From assembly GCF_964340395.1 (NCBI RefSeq), contig NC_135553.1, positions 28,161,949 to 28,225,948 of the forward strand: a stretch of DNA of 64,000 bases, written 5' to 3'. The position numbers and the translations under genes are program-made. Under the pieces are notes generated by a model. The model saw only the letters and a program-made list of their open reading frames with translations. It did not search any database and had not been told where the DNA came from. The DNA comes from Glandiceps talaboti (lineage: Eukaryota; Hemichordata; Enteropneusta; Spengelidae). This document shows positions 33,027-44,680 of this stretch, piece after piece (the first letter of the stretch is position 1; each line of letters opens with the position of its first letter).

Positions 33027-35397
33027 TAATAAGAAAATTGACATGCTGTATGGCAGGATCAGAAAATTTACATGCTGTACGGCAGGATTAGAAAATGGAC
33101 ATGCTGTACGGCAGGATTAGAAAATTGACATGCTGTATGGCAGGATTAGAAAATTGACATGCTGTATGGCAGGATTAGAAAATTGACATGCTGTATGGCA
33201 GGATTAGAAAATGGACATGCTGTAAGGCAGGATTAGAAAATTGACATGCTGTACAGCAGGATTAGAAAATTGACATGCTTTAAGGCAGGATTAGAAAATT
33301 GACATGCTGTAAGGCAGGATTAGAAAATTGACATGCTGTACAGCAGGATTAGAAAATTGACATGCTTTAAGGCAGGATTAGAAAATTGACATGCTGTACG
33401 GCAGGATTAGAAAATTGACATGCTGTACAGCAGGATTAGAAAATTGACATGCTGTACGGCAGGATTAGAAAATTGACATGCTGTACAGCAGGATTAGAAA
33501 ATTGACATGCTTTAAGGCAGGATTAGAAAATTGACATGCTGTACAGCAGGATTAGAAAATTGACATGCTGTACAGCAGGATTAGAAAATTGACATGCTGT
33601 ACGGCAGGATTAGAAAATTGACATGCTGTACGGCAGGATTAGAAAATTGACATGCTGTACAGCAGGATTAGAAAATTGACATGCTGTACAGCAGGATTAG
33701 AAAATTGACATGCTTTAAGGCAGGATTAGAAAATTGACATGCTGTACAGCAGGATTAGAAAATTGACATGCTGTACAGCAGGATTAGAAAATTGACATGC
33801 TGTACGGCAGGATTAGAAAATTGACATGCTGTACAGCAGGATTAGAAAATTGACATGCTGTACGGCAGGATTAGAAAATGGACATGCTTTAAGGCAGGAT
33901 TAGAAAATTGACATGCTTTAAGGCAGGATTAGAAAATTGACATGCTGTACAGCAGGTTTAGAAAAATTAACATGCTGTACGGCAGGATTAGAAAATTGAC
34001 ATGCTGTACAGCAGGATTAGAAAATTGACATGCTGTACGGCAGGATTAGAAAATTGACATGCTGTACGGCAGGATTAGAAAAATGACATGCTGTATGGCA
34101 GGATTAGAAAATTGACATGCTGTACAGCAGGATTAGAAAATTGACATGCTGTACAGCAGGATTAGAAAAATGACATGCTGTATGGCAGGATTAGAAAATT
34201 GACATGCTGTATGGCAGGATTAGAAAAATGACATGCTGTACGGCAGGATTAGAAAATTGACATGCTGTACAGCAGGATTAGAAAAATGACATGCTGTACG
34301 GCAGGATTAGAAAATTGACATGCTGTACGGCAGGATTAGAAAATTGACATGCTGTACAGCAGGATTAGAAAATTGACATGCTGTACGGCAGGATTAGAAA
34401 ATTGACATGCTGTACGGCAGGATTAGAAAATTGACATGCTGTACAGCAGGATTAGAAAATTGACATGCTGTATGGCAGGATTAGAAAATTGACATGCTGT
34501 ATGGCAGGATTAGAAAAATGACATGCTGTACAGCAGGATTAGAAAAATGACATGCTGTACAGCAGGATTAGAAAATTGACATGCTGTACAGCAGGATTAG
34601 AAAATTGACATGCTGTACAGCAGGATTAGAAAATTGACATGCTGTATGGCAGGATCAGAAAATTGACATGCTTTAAGGCAGGATTAGAAAATTGACATGC
34701 TGTATGGCAGGATTAGAAAAATGACATGCTGTACAGCAGGATTAGAAAATTGACATGCTGTATGGCAGGATTAGAAAATTGACATGCTGTATGGCAGGAT
34801 TAGAAAATTGACATGCTTTAAGGCAGGATTAGAAAATTGACATGCTGTACAGCAGGATTAGAAAATTGACATGCTGTATGGCAGGATTAGAAAATTGACA
34901 TGCTTTAAGGCAGGATTAGAAAATTGACATGCTGTACGGCAGGATTAGAAAATTGACATGCTGTATGGCAGGATTAGAAAATTGACATGCTGTACGGCAG
35001 GATTAGAAAATTGACATGCTGTACAGCAGGATTAGAAAATTGACATGCTGTATGGCAGGATCAGAAAATTGACATGCTGTATGGCAGGATTAGAAAATTG
35101 ACATGCTGTACGGCAGGATTAGAAAATTGACATGCTGTATGGCAGGATTAGAAAATTGACATGCTGTACGGCAGGATTAGAAAATTGACATGCTGTACAG
35201 CAGGATTAGAAAATTGACATGCTGTACGGCAGGATTAGAAAATTGACATGCTGTATGGCAGGATTAGAAAATTGACATGCTGTACAGCAGGTTTAGAAAA
35301 TTGACATGCTGTACAGCAGGATTAGAAAATTGACATGCTGTACGGCAGGATTAGAAAATTGACATGCTGTATGGCAGGATTAGAAAATGGACATGCA
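33027..35397. repeat. 29-bp minisatellite, about 2.4 kb
   Basis: About 81 head-to-tail units of GGATTAGAAAATTGACATGC plus TGTACGGCA or close variants (TGTACAGCA, TGTATGGCA, TTTAAGGCA). Variant units are interspersed, suggesting higher-order duplications. It ends at 'ggacatgcacac'. Confidence 0.95.
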
Positions 35398-35400
35398 CAC

Positions 35401-35940
35401 GATAGTGGGTAACTTTGGAGCCTGGGGTTGTCAGTGGCCGAGCGGTTAGCTCATACGCCTCTTACCTCAGCAGCCTGGGTTCAAACCTGCCAGGTGTCGG
35501 CTGAGTTTGATTTAAAATTAAACAGGTCTGTATGTAAGAAGGGTGATGCTCAGCCGAACAACGCAGGTTTTCCCTGTTTACTCTGGTTTCCTCCTGCTTC
35601 TTCAACATTAGGGCGCTGCTCTTGTGGCAACCATTCAACAAATTTCCGACTTTTTTTGGACGAATAAAGATTATTATTATTATTATTATTATATTATTGT
35701 TTATGAGACCTTATTCCGTTAGCATTAACACTAAACCCATGATGGTGGGTGTCTTTGGAGCCTGTATGTATGGGACCTTAATTATTCCATTAGCATTAAC
35801 ACTAAACCCATGATGGTGGGTGTCTTTGGAGCCTGTATGTATGGGACCTTAATTATTCTGTTAGCATTAACACTAAACCCATGATGGTGGGTGTCTTTGG
35901 AGCCTGTATGTATGGGACCTTAATTATTCCGTTAGCATTT
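35401..35940. repeat. 71-bp tandem repeat, split by a SINE
   Basis: Units with CATGATGGTGGGTGTCTTTG, 'gagcctgtatgtatgggacc' and 'ttccgttagcattaacac' recur 71 bp apart (phase points 35741, 35812, 35883). The left half of a further unit (gatagtgggtaactttggag) lies at 35401-35424, upstream of the SINE. Confidence 0.85.
35426..35692 (+). mobile_element. tRNA-derived SINE
   Basis: The head has an A-box-like GTGGCCGAGCGGTTAG (35434-35449) and a B-box-like GGGTTCAAACC (35477-35487), resembling a tRNA-Ser/Leu. The middle has GGTTTTCCCTGTTTACTC and TGGTTTCCTCC, reminiscent of conserved central domains in several metazoan SINE families. The tail is GAATAAAG plus (ATT)n ending near 35692. It lies inside the 71-bp repeat. 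It is not a functional tRNA gene: the acceptor stem cannot close. Confidence 0.82.
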
Positions 35941-36084
35941 CTAAATAGATAATGGAAATGAAAAATGTCTCAGATTGATAAAAAAAAAAGTGATTGCCAA
36001 CTAAAAATGCATTTACAAGTCACTTGGGTGATATTAGAACAAATCTAAAATTCAATAATTTGTGACATTCATATTTGATTATAG

Positions 36085-36207
36085 TGTTGGATCCATGTCA
36101 GAACTTGCCATGTCAGAATGGTGGTGTTTGTACAGCTGTTCCAGGATCTTGTACTCAATACACTTGTCAGTGTCCAGGATGTTATACAGGAAGCAGCTGT
36201 CAGACAT
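36085..36207 (+). CDS. EGF-like exon 20 (8 Cys)
   Basis: Acceptor tttgattatag, donor gtaagt. 41 codons, standard spacing: C-Q-N-L-P-C, C-Q-N-G-G-V-C, C-T-A-V-P-G-S-C, C-P-G-C-Y-T-G-S-S-C. It ends in T, so skipping exon 21 would create TAG at the junction with exon 22. Confidence 0.94.
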
Positions 36208-37662
36208 GTAAGTGTTTGTCTTTTAATTCTTGAATTTAACATTTGTAACAAGGAAATCATTTTCCACAGACCTAAATGATAAGTAATATGACAGTTCAGA
36301 AACACTAAAAATTGTTACTGTCAATAGATCGTTGAAAGATTGTTACGGAAGTGGTCTGACTAAGTTCAGTATCATTATTTTGCGGGTCGACAGGCCTAAC
36401 TGCGGGTCGATCTGCGGGTCAATTTGTGGGTTGTTCAAACGACAAACATTTGTATAAAATCATCCAAAACATATATAAGTTTACAATTAATAATGACAAA
36501 TGAATACATATACACGTAAATAATCTGTATGAGCACATAAGTATTCAGTCAATGGTGGTCAACCTCACTATGATGATGATTAATTTTTTTAGTATTATAG
36601 TAATGACATGGATAGAATACAGTACAGGGAGCTCTGTTGTGACAATAATAGAGACAAAATTACTGGATGTACTGATTATTCAATTATTCATTATTCAGTT
36701 TCAAGACTGTGGCTGTTCCACTATTCCTTTCTGTTCCTCAGTGATGTAACTACTGCCTAACTACTGGTTGTCATCTTACTGTGGTCAGGGTAGTGTGTGG
36801 GAGCCATTGTGTGACTAGTCAGACTAATTTGATTGTATAAGATAGATTTCAGCCATAATCTTGACTTGATGTTTTTTAAAACAACAGTACCACTTCCTGC
36901 TACAAGAGTTGTTTCAGAGATAAGTTGGTACACTGTCATCTCTGTTTACAGTAAATAGTTAATGTTATGTAATCACATTAAGTAAGTACATTGTAAGTAC
37001 ATTGTAATAGTGGAATTGAGATATTTTCTGAGGTCAATGCTATGCTAACTATAATCATTGTTTTAAAATAGCCATCACGTTTAGGGGTATAATACACAAA
37101 ATTATGTGTGCAATTAGCCCAGCACATAGGTTCTATCGAATAATACAGTGCATGTCGCATATGACCTGCGCAATAAGTTACCCCCAGTGGCCAGCCAACA
37201 AGTTTCTTTGATTTTGAAAAGTGAGTAAAAATAGCGACCTGCAGCCCGCACTATAGTTACACTCACTTCCCCACAGTAACCCGCAGCGGTCCGCAACCCG
37301 CACAACAGTTACATTCCCAGGCCCGCAGCGACCCGCAGCAGCCTGCAACCTGAACAAAGTTACCCGCAGCGACCCACAGCAGCCTGCAACCTGAACAAAG
37401 TTACCCGCAGCGACCCACAGCAGCCCGCAACCTGAACAAAGTGACCCGCAGCAGCCCGCAACCTGCACAATAGTTACACTCGACTAAGTTTTTTATGATT
37501 TTAATTACTACTAAGGCTTATAAAAACTGTTACACATTTTGTCAATAAGTGTTTTTTATTTGTTGTCTAACCCATTCTTTTAGTGACTGTATATGTTTGA
37601 AGGATTGGAAATTTAGGTTCACAGGGGAATAGTCAAACTCTTTTTTGCATCTTTACTAACAG
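36208..37662. repeat. Intron 20 with GC-rich short repeats
   Basis: 1.46 kb. 'tgcgggtcgac/tgcgggtcgatc' occurs on plus at about 36382-36425. The inverse 'acccgcagcgaccc' type forms a 41-bp tandem array at about 37318-37470 (phase points 37322, 37363, 37404). The rest is single-copy-looking. Confidence 0.75.
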
Positions 37663-37785
37663 TGGAAAATCCATGTCTACCCAACCCATGTGTGAACAAC
37701 GGTCAATGCCTGCAGACCCCTAATATGTGTGATGTCTTTGAGTGTCAATGCAATGGATGCTATACTGGAGATCGCTGTCAGACAC
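37663..37785 (+). CDS. EGF-like exon 21 (8 Cys)
   Basis: Acceptor tttactaacag, donor gtacga (the least standard donor of the set). 41 codons, standard spacing: C-L-P-N-P-C, C-V-N-N-G-Q-C, C-D-V-F-E-C, C-N-G-C-Y-T-G-D-R-C. Glu replaces Leu/Ile at the start (E-N-P-C). Confidence 0.92.
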
Positions 37786-38095
37786 GTACGATTCTATTTT
37801 CCTTCTTTATCAATATCTGTCAATAGGGTAATCATTTTAAAGATTTCTGACATGAACACTTTGGACTTGTTTCTGTATTGTCAGAATAAAATTACAGTTC
37901 ATAAACTTTGAGTATATGATAATGTGAAGTGTTCACTTCTGCCAGTACTGGTAGAACAATGTGTAATTAAGAGTTTGAATACTGGATTGATAGGCATTGG
38001 TTGGACACGTCATTGACGTGAAACTATCAACTGAAGAATGATGTCTTTTGTATGGACTGGATTCATTTATACTTCATTGTGTATTTTTTGTACAG
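37786..38095. other. Intron 21, no gene seen
   Basis: 310 bp, no array or element recognised. Confidence 0.6.
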
Positions 38096-38218
38096 AGATC
38101 AATCCTTGTCTTAGTTTCCCATGTCAGAATGGTGGTCAATGTACACAGTCATTTACAAGCTGTGATGAATATACCTGTACATGCCCTGGCTGTTATACTG
38201 GTGACAACTGTGAAACAC
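38096..38218 (+). CDS. EGF-like exon 22 (8 Cys)
   Basis: Acceptor tttttgtacag, donor gtgagt. 41 codons, standard spacing. C-L-S-F-P-C fits the O-glucose consensus. [16 protein letters not shown]. It starts with AG after C-ending exon 21, giving CAG (Gln). Confidence 0.93.
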
Positions 38219-38274
38219 GTGAGTTTACAGTCAAGTTTATCAACAAAAATACATGTGAATGTTTATATAAATAC

Positions 38275-38282
38275 ATGCACAC

Positions 38283-38356
<74 letters not shown>
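38275..38356. repeat. (CA)n microsatellite
   Basis: About 80 bp of CA with one 'acgc' interruption, 57 bp after the exon 22 donor. Confidence 0.95.
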
Positions 38357-38358
<2 letters not shown>

Positions 38359-38411
38359 TGACATACAATTTTTTTTTGATAATGACAACTATTAATGACA
38401 AGACAATGGTT

Positions 38412-39030
38412 AAAGTCCTTATAGATCAATATCCTGTGTATTTGAGACTAAAGCCATAGCAACAATCCTTATAGATCAATATCCTGTGTATTTGAGACTA
38501 AAGCCATAGCAACAATCCTTATAGATCAATATCCTGTGTATTTGAGACTAAAGCCATAGCAACAATCCTTATAGATCAATATCCTGTGTATTTGAGACTA
38601 AAGCCGTAGCAACAATCCTTATAGATCAATATCCTGTGTATTTGAGACTAAAGCCATAGCAACAATCCTTATAGATCAATGTCCTGTGTATTTGAGACTA
38701 AAGCCATAGCAACAATCCTTATAGATCAATATCCTGTGTATTTGAGACTAAAGCCATAGCAACAATCCTTATAGATCAATATCCTGTGTATTTGAGACTA
38801 AAGCCATAGCAACAATCCTTATAGATCAATATCCTGTGTATTTGAGACTAAAGCCATAGCAACAATCCTTATAGATCAATATCCTGTGTATTTGAGACTA
38901 TTGCCATAGCAACAATCCTTATAGATCAATATCCTGTGTATTTGAGACTAAAGCCATAGCAACAATCCTTATAGATCAATATCCTGTGTATATGAGACTA
39001 AAGCCATAGCAAGAATCATTATAGATCAAT
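38412..39030. repeat. 50-bp minisatellite
   Basis: About 12 nearly identical units of 50 bp with CCTTATAGATCAATATCCTG and TTTGAGACTAAAGCCATAGC. Only isolated substitutions (gccgtagc, atgtcctg, attgcc) mark units, so the expansion is recent. Confidence 0.95.
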
Positions 39031-39837
39031 TTATAGTGTCAGAATTTGTTTTTAAAAAGCAGTTTCATAAAATTTTAGATAAAATCACTTCTGGTAGATT
39101 GCAAAGTTTTGTAAGGCAGGAGAAATGGGTTGTCTATCTGAAAGAACCAGAATAAGGTTTGAACTTACAGCCATGGCAAATACATACAATATGGCATTTA
39201 TTCTAGAGAAATTAAAGTTGTTACTGCCTTGTGTAATTCTGTGAGTCTGTGCACTGTTTGCCGGGGCTGTAGCTTTAATCAACATTGTGAGCAATGGTGT
39301 ATCATACTATCTAGTGTAAAACAGAATAAAAATAATGTTGAATTTGTATACACTTAGCATGCTTAACATCCAACTAAAGCGTTTTCCCTTCTTATCACAA
39401 TCATTTCTGGTATCCATATCAAGTGTAAAATAACACTGGTCCTAGTGGCCTTTCCGACTGTAGTCAATTTATAATCAGTGTTGTCAGCTATTAAACACAG
39501 TGTAATGAGAGTGGGCCCCTACTGTGATTATATTATCTATTAACTGTAAGTGAGATGTCCATGTCTTATGATATCTATGTTTAGTGTCTTGTGGTTTTAT
39601 GACCAATTTGTACTTTACACTGATAATACTGTTTACAGAATTGATTACATTTATTTAGAGACACCTCACTGGGCTGATAATTAAAGCAAATGTAACTGTA
39701 TACTTAATATGAATGCTATAAACAATTGTGGCAAGTAGCAATGCTTAAATTAGGTGTTAGGTGTTGTAATTCAATTTGTATGATCTTGTGCAAGGCGAAG
39801 TTAATATTTAAAATGGACTTTTTTTCGTACTGTGTAG
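39031..39837. other. Intron 22, downstream part
   Basis: About 800 bp, single-copy-looking, no exon or element recognised. Confidence 0.55.
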
Positions 39838-39972
39838 TGTTGAATCAATGCTTAACCAGCCTAGGTACAAGTCCCTGTCTGAATGGTGGATTCTGTCAGC
39901 CACAACAAAACTCCTGTACCGAGTACAGCTGCTTTTGTTCAGGATGTTACACCGGTGATAGCTGTGAAACAG
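39838..39972 (+). CDS. EGF-like exon 23 (8 Cys, long C1-C2 loop)
   Basis: Acceptor tactgtgtag, donor gtatat. 45 codons, the longest exon. C1-C2 is eight residues (C-L-T-S-L-G-T-S-P-C) rather than four; the rest is standard (C-L-N-G-G-F-C, C-T-E-Y-S-C, C-S-G-C-Y-T-G-D-S-C). Confidence 0.92.
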
Positions 39973-40412
39973 GTATATCAACATTTTCATATCAAATCTG
40001 ATAAGTTGACATGGTGTAGAATGACCAGTCTAGTAGTCAGGCTTATTTATGTCTTTCATACAGATAAACAATATTGATTACTGCTATCATCTTAGATATG
40101 ATTTATGGATGATGAAATAACACCTTGGCAATTAACTTAGTACTTAAAGTTTGAAATCTTGCAGAGAAGCCCTACCACACTTTACATAGAATTTAGCCAG
40201 TTTGGAGATTTTCTGCAAGGGTTTATGGGAAAACACAACATGATATCACAAATACAGCAGAAATATCGGAAGGTGTGTGATATGCACATTCTTTCAGTGA
40301 CCCTTCAATATTTCTGCTGTACTTTGATCTCTTTGTTTTGACACCCTCATCGAAGTGATCTGAGCAACTTACTGTCCCTTTGTGAAACTCATCAATGAGT
40401 AATAGGCTTTGC
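39973..40412. other. Intron 23 start, with an imperfect hairpin
   Basis: 40253-40274 and 40300-40321 are inverted copies sharing TACAGCAGAAATAT exactly and most of the following eight bases, with a loop of about 25 nt. Otherwise no feature. Confidence 0.55.
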
Positions 40413-43400
40413 TCAGTGTATCTAGACAGTAATTTGTTTTCATAGCTGTGTGTATGTTATATCTAGACAGTAATTTGTTTTCATAGCTGTGTGTATGTTA
40501 TATCTAGACAGTAATTTGTTTTCATAACTGTTTGCATGTTATATCTAGACAGTAATTTGTTTTCATAGCTGTGTGTATGTTATATCTAGACAGTAATTTG
40601 TTTTGATAACTGTGTGTATGTTATATCTAGACAGTAATTTGTTTTCATAACTGTGTGTATGTTATATCTAGACAGTAATTTGTTTTGATAACTGTTTGCA
40701 TGTTATATCTAGACAGTAATTTGTTTTGATAGCTGTGTGTATGTTATATCTAGACAGTAATTTGTTTTGATAGCTGTTTGCATGTTATATCTAGACAGTA
40801 ATTTGTTTTCATAACTGCATGTTATATCTAGACAGTAATTTGTTTTCATAGCTGTGTGTATGTTATATCTAGACAGTAATTTGTTTTCATAGCTGTGTGT
40901 ATGTTATATCTAGACAGTAATTTGTTTTGATAGCTGTGTGTATGTTATATCTAGACAGTAATTTGTTTTCATAGCTGTGTGTATGTTATATCTAGACAGT
41001 AATTTGTTTTCATAGCTGTGTGTATGTTATATCTAGACAGTAATTTGTTTTCATAACTGTTTGCATGTTATATCTAGACAGTAATTTGTTTTCATAGCTG
41101 TGTGTATGTTATATCTAGACAGTAATTTGTTTTCATAGCTGTTTGCATGTTATATCTAGACAGTAATTTGTTTTCATAGCTGTGTGTATGTTATATCTAG
41201 ACAGTAATTTGTTTTCATAGCTGTGTGTATGTTATATCTAGACAGTAATTTGTTTTCATAGCTGTGTGTATGTTATATCTAGACAGTAATTTGTTTTCAT
41301 AACTGTGTGTATGTTATATCTAGACAGTAATTTGTTTTCATAGCTGTGTGTATGTTATATCTAGACAGTAATTTGTTTTCATAGCTGTTTGCATGTTATA
41401 TCTAGACAGTAATTTGTTTTCATAACTGTGTGTATGTTATATCTAGACAGTAATTTGTTTTCATAGCTGTGTGTATGTTATATCTAGACAGTAATTTGTT
41501 TTCATAACTGTTTGTATGTTATATCTAGACAGTAATTTGTTTTGATAACTGTGTGTATGTAATATCTAGACAGTAATTTGTTTTGATAGCCGTGTGTATG
41601 TTATATCTAGACAGTAATTTGTTTTGATAGCTGTGTGTATGTTATATCTAGACAGTAATTTGTTTTCATAACTGTTTGCATGTTATATCTAGACAGTAAT
41701 TTGTTTTCATAACTGTGTGTATGTTATATCTAGACAGTAATTTGTTTTGATAGCTGTGTGTATGTTATATCTAGACAGTAATTTGTTTTCATAGCTGTGT
41801 GTATGTTATATCTAGACAGTAATTTGTTTTCATAACTGTGTGTATGTTATATCTAGACAGTAATTTGTTTTGATAACTGTGTGTATGTAATATCTAGACA
41901 GTAATTTGTTTTGATAGCCGTGTGTATGTTATATCTAGACAGTAATTTGTTTTGATAGCTGTGTGTATGTTATATCTAGACAGTAATTTGTTTTCATAGC
42001 TGTGTGTATGTTATATCTAGACAGTAATTTGTTTTGATAGCTGTGTGTATGTTATATCTAGACAGTAATTTGTTTTGATAGCTGTGTGTATGTTATATCT
42101 AGACAGTAATTTGTTTTCATAACTGTGTGTATGTTATATCTAGACAGTAATTTGTTTTGATAGCTGTGTGTATGTTATATCTAGACAGTAATTTGTTTTG
42201 ATAGCTGTGTGTATGTTATATCTAGACAGTAATTTGTTTTCATAACTGTTTGCATGTTATATCTAGACAGTAATTTGTTTTGATAGCTGTGTGTATGTTA
42301 TATCTAGACAGTAATTTGTTTTCATAGCTGTGTGCATGTTATATCTAGACAGTAATTTGTTTTGATAGCTGTGTGTATGTTATATCTAGACAGTAATTTG
42401 TTTTGATAGCTGTGTGTATGTTATATCTAGACAGTAATTTGTTTTCATAGCTGTGTGTATGTTATATCTAGACAGTAATTTGTTTTCATAGCTGTGTGTA
42501 TGTTATATCTAGACAGTAATTTGTTTTCATAGCTGTGTGTATGTTATATCTAGACAGTAATTTGTTTTGATAGCTGTGTGTATGTTATATCTAGACAGTA
42601 ATTTGTTTTCATAGCTGTGTGTATGTTATATCTAGACAGTAATTTGTTTTGATAGCTGTGTGTATGTTATATCTAGACAGTAATTTGTTTTCATAGCTGT
42701 GTGCATGTTATATCTAGACAGTAATTTGTTTTGATAGCTGTGTGTATGTTATATCTAGACAGTAATTTGTTTTGATAACTGTGTGTATGTTATATCTAGA
42801 CAGTAATTTGTTTTGATAGCTGTTTGCATGTTATATCTAGACAGTAATTTGTTTTCATAACTGTGTATGTTATATCTAGACAGTAATTTGTTTTCATAGC
42901 TGTGTGTATGTTATATCTAGACAGTAATTTGTTTTGATAGCTGTTTGCATGTTATATCTAGACAGTAATTTGTTTTCATAGCTGTTTGCATGTTATATCT
43001 AGACAGTAATTTGTTTTGATAGCTGTGTGTATGTTATATCTAGACAGTAATTTGTTTTCATAGCTGTGTGTATGTTATATCTAGACAGTAATTTGTTTTG
43101 ATAGCTGTGTGTATGTTATATCTAGACAGTAATTTGTTTTCATAGCTGTGTGTATGTTATATCTAGACAGTAATTTGTTTTGATAGCTGTGTGTATGTTA
43201 TATCTAGACAGTAATTTGTTTTGATAGCTGTTTGCATGTTATATCTAGACAGTAATTTGTTTTCATAACTGTGTGTATGTTATATCTAGACAGTAATTTG
43301 TTTTCATAGCTGTGTGTATGTTATATCTAGACAGTAATTTGTTTTGATAGCTGTTTGCATGTTATATCTAGACAGTAATTTGTTTTCATAGCTGTTTGCA

Positions 43401-44021
43401 TGTTATATCTAGACAGTAATTTGTTTTCATAACTGTGTGTATGTTATATCTAGACAGTAATTTGTTTTCATAACTGTGTGTATGTTATATCTAGACAGTA
43501 ATTTGTTTTCATAGCTGTTTGCATGTTATATCTAGACAGTAATTTGTTTTCATAACTGTGTGTATGTTATATCTAGACAGTAATTTGTTTTGATAGCTGT
43601 GTGTATGTTATATCTAGACAGTAATTTGTTTTCATAACTGTGTGTATGTTATATCTAGACAGTAATTTGTTTTCATAGCTGTGTGTATGTTATATCTAGA
43701 CAGTAATTTGTTTTCATAACTGTGTGCATGTTATATCTAGACAGTAATTTGTTTTGATAGCTGTGTGTATGTTATATCTAGACAGTAATTTGTTTTCATA
43801 ACTGTTTGCATGTTATATCTAGACAGTAATTTGTTTTCATAGCTGTGTGTATGTTATATCTAGACAGTAATTTGTTTTCATAAGTTTGTATGTTATATCT
43901 AGACAGTAATTTGTTTTCCTAATTTCATTCTTTGTATGTTATATCTAGACAGTAATTTGTTTTCATAAGTTTGTATGTTATATCTAGACAGTAATTTGTT
44001 TTCCTAATTTCATTCTTTGTA
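40413..44021. repeat. 41-bp minisatellite, 3.6 kb
   Basis: About 88 units of 41 bp: TATCTAGACAGTAATTTGTT followed by TT[CG]ATA[GA]CTGT and GTGTATGTTA or TTGCATGTTA. It reaches the exon 24 acceptor: the last two units carry 'ttcctaatttcattctttgtatgtta', and the final one ends TGTTACAG, the splice acceptor itself. Confidence 0.95.
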
Positions 44022-44029
44022 TGTTACAG

Positions 44030-44146
44030 CATTGGATCCCTGTAGTCCTAACCCTTGTAGTAATGGTGGTCAGTGCCAGGCATTTGGCTGCACTAATTAT
44101 CAATGTCAGTGTCCACCATGCTTCACTGGCACAAACTGTGAAACAC
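44030..44146 (+). CDS. EGF-like exon 24 (8 Cys, short C3-C4 loop)
   Basis: Acceptor ttgtatgttacag, lying in the last unit of the 41-bp array; donor gtaagt. 39 codons. C3-C4 four residues (C-Q-A-F-G-C). C-S-P-N-P-C, C-T-N-Y-Q-C, C-P-P-C-F-T-G-T-N-C. Confidence 0.93.
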
Positions 44147-44543
44147 GTAAGTTTTCAGACATTTAGCTTAATCAGAACTTTGTTTTTATAGTTTGCTATT
44201 GATAATGATTGTTACTTACTATCAAGAAAATAGTAAATCTGTCATACTTCCTGATTCCGTTTCTTTGATTGCCAAGAAAAAGTACTGCGCATTTTCACTG
44301 AGATATTGTCATTTTATTGGAAACCTAGGGGCACCAATGCTTATTTGTTCATCTTCTAATAGTAGGTGGTCAAAATGGTAGTGTATCAGAAGTTAGGGTA
44401 GACTTTCTTTATTTTCAATTTTTCATATGCTAAGGGTTTTTGCCAAATAGATGGTAACAATGTATAGACAAATAGGTGGTACAATGTTGTTGTCAAAATA
44501 GATGGTAAACTGGTACTAATTAGTTACATGTATTCTTTTACAG
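44147..44543. other. Intron 24, no gene seen
   Basis: 397 bp. 'aaatagatggtaa' or close variants occur three times near 44445-44510. Nothing else. Confidence 0.6.
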
Positions 44544-44666
44544 CCATTGACCTTTGTCAGACACAGAATAACTGTCAGAATAGTGCTACATGTGTGATGA
44601 ACTCAGATTGTAACGGAATCACATGTGAGTGTGGTCCATGCAACCAAGGACTGTACTGCCAACAAT
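44544..44666 (+). CDS. EGF-like exon 25 (8 Cys, divergent)
   Basis: Acceptor cttttacag, donor gtaagt. 41 codons. C1-C2 five (C-Q-T-Q-N-N-C), C3-C4 five (C-V-M-N-S-D-C). Ile-Thr before C5 and Asn after C7 (C-N-Q-G-L-Y-C), without the usual aromatics. C-Q-N-S-A-T-C fits the O-fucose consensus but lacks both glycines. Paralogue of exon 14. Confidence 0.92.
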
Positions 44667-44680
44667 GTAAGTCTTAAAAA

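Noticed and set aside
33027-35397. CRISPR-like array of 29-bp repeats
   Set aside because: Units abut each other without unique spacers, and the context is an animal intron; it is a minisatellite.
35426-35497. Functional tRNA gene
   Set aside because: A- and B-box-like words are present, but the acceptor stem does not close and a SINE body plus (ATT)n tail follows.
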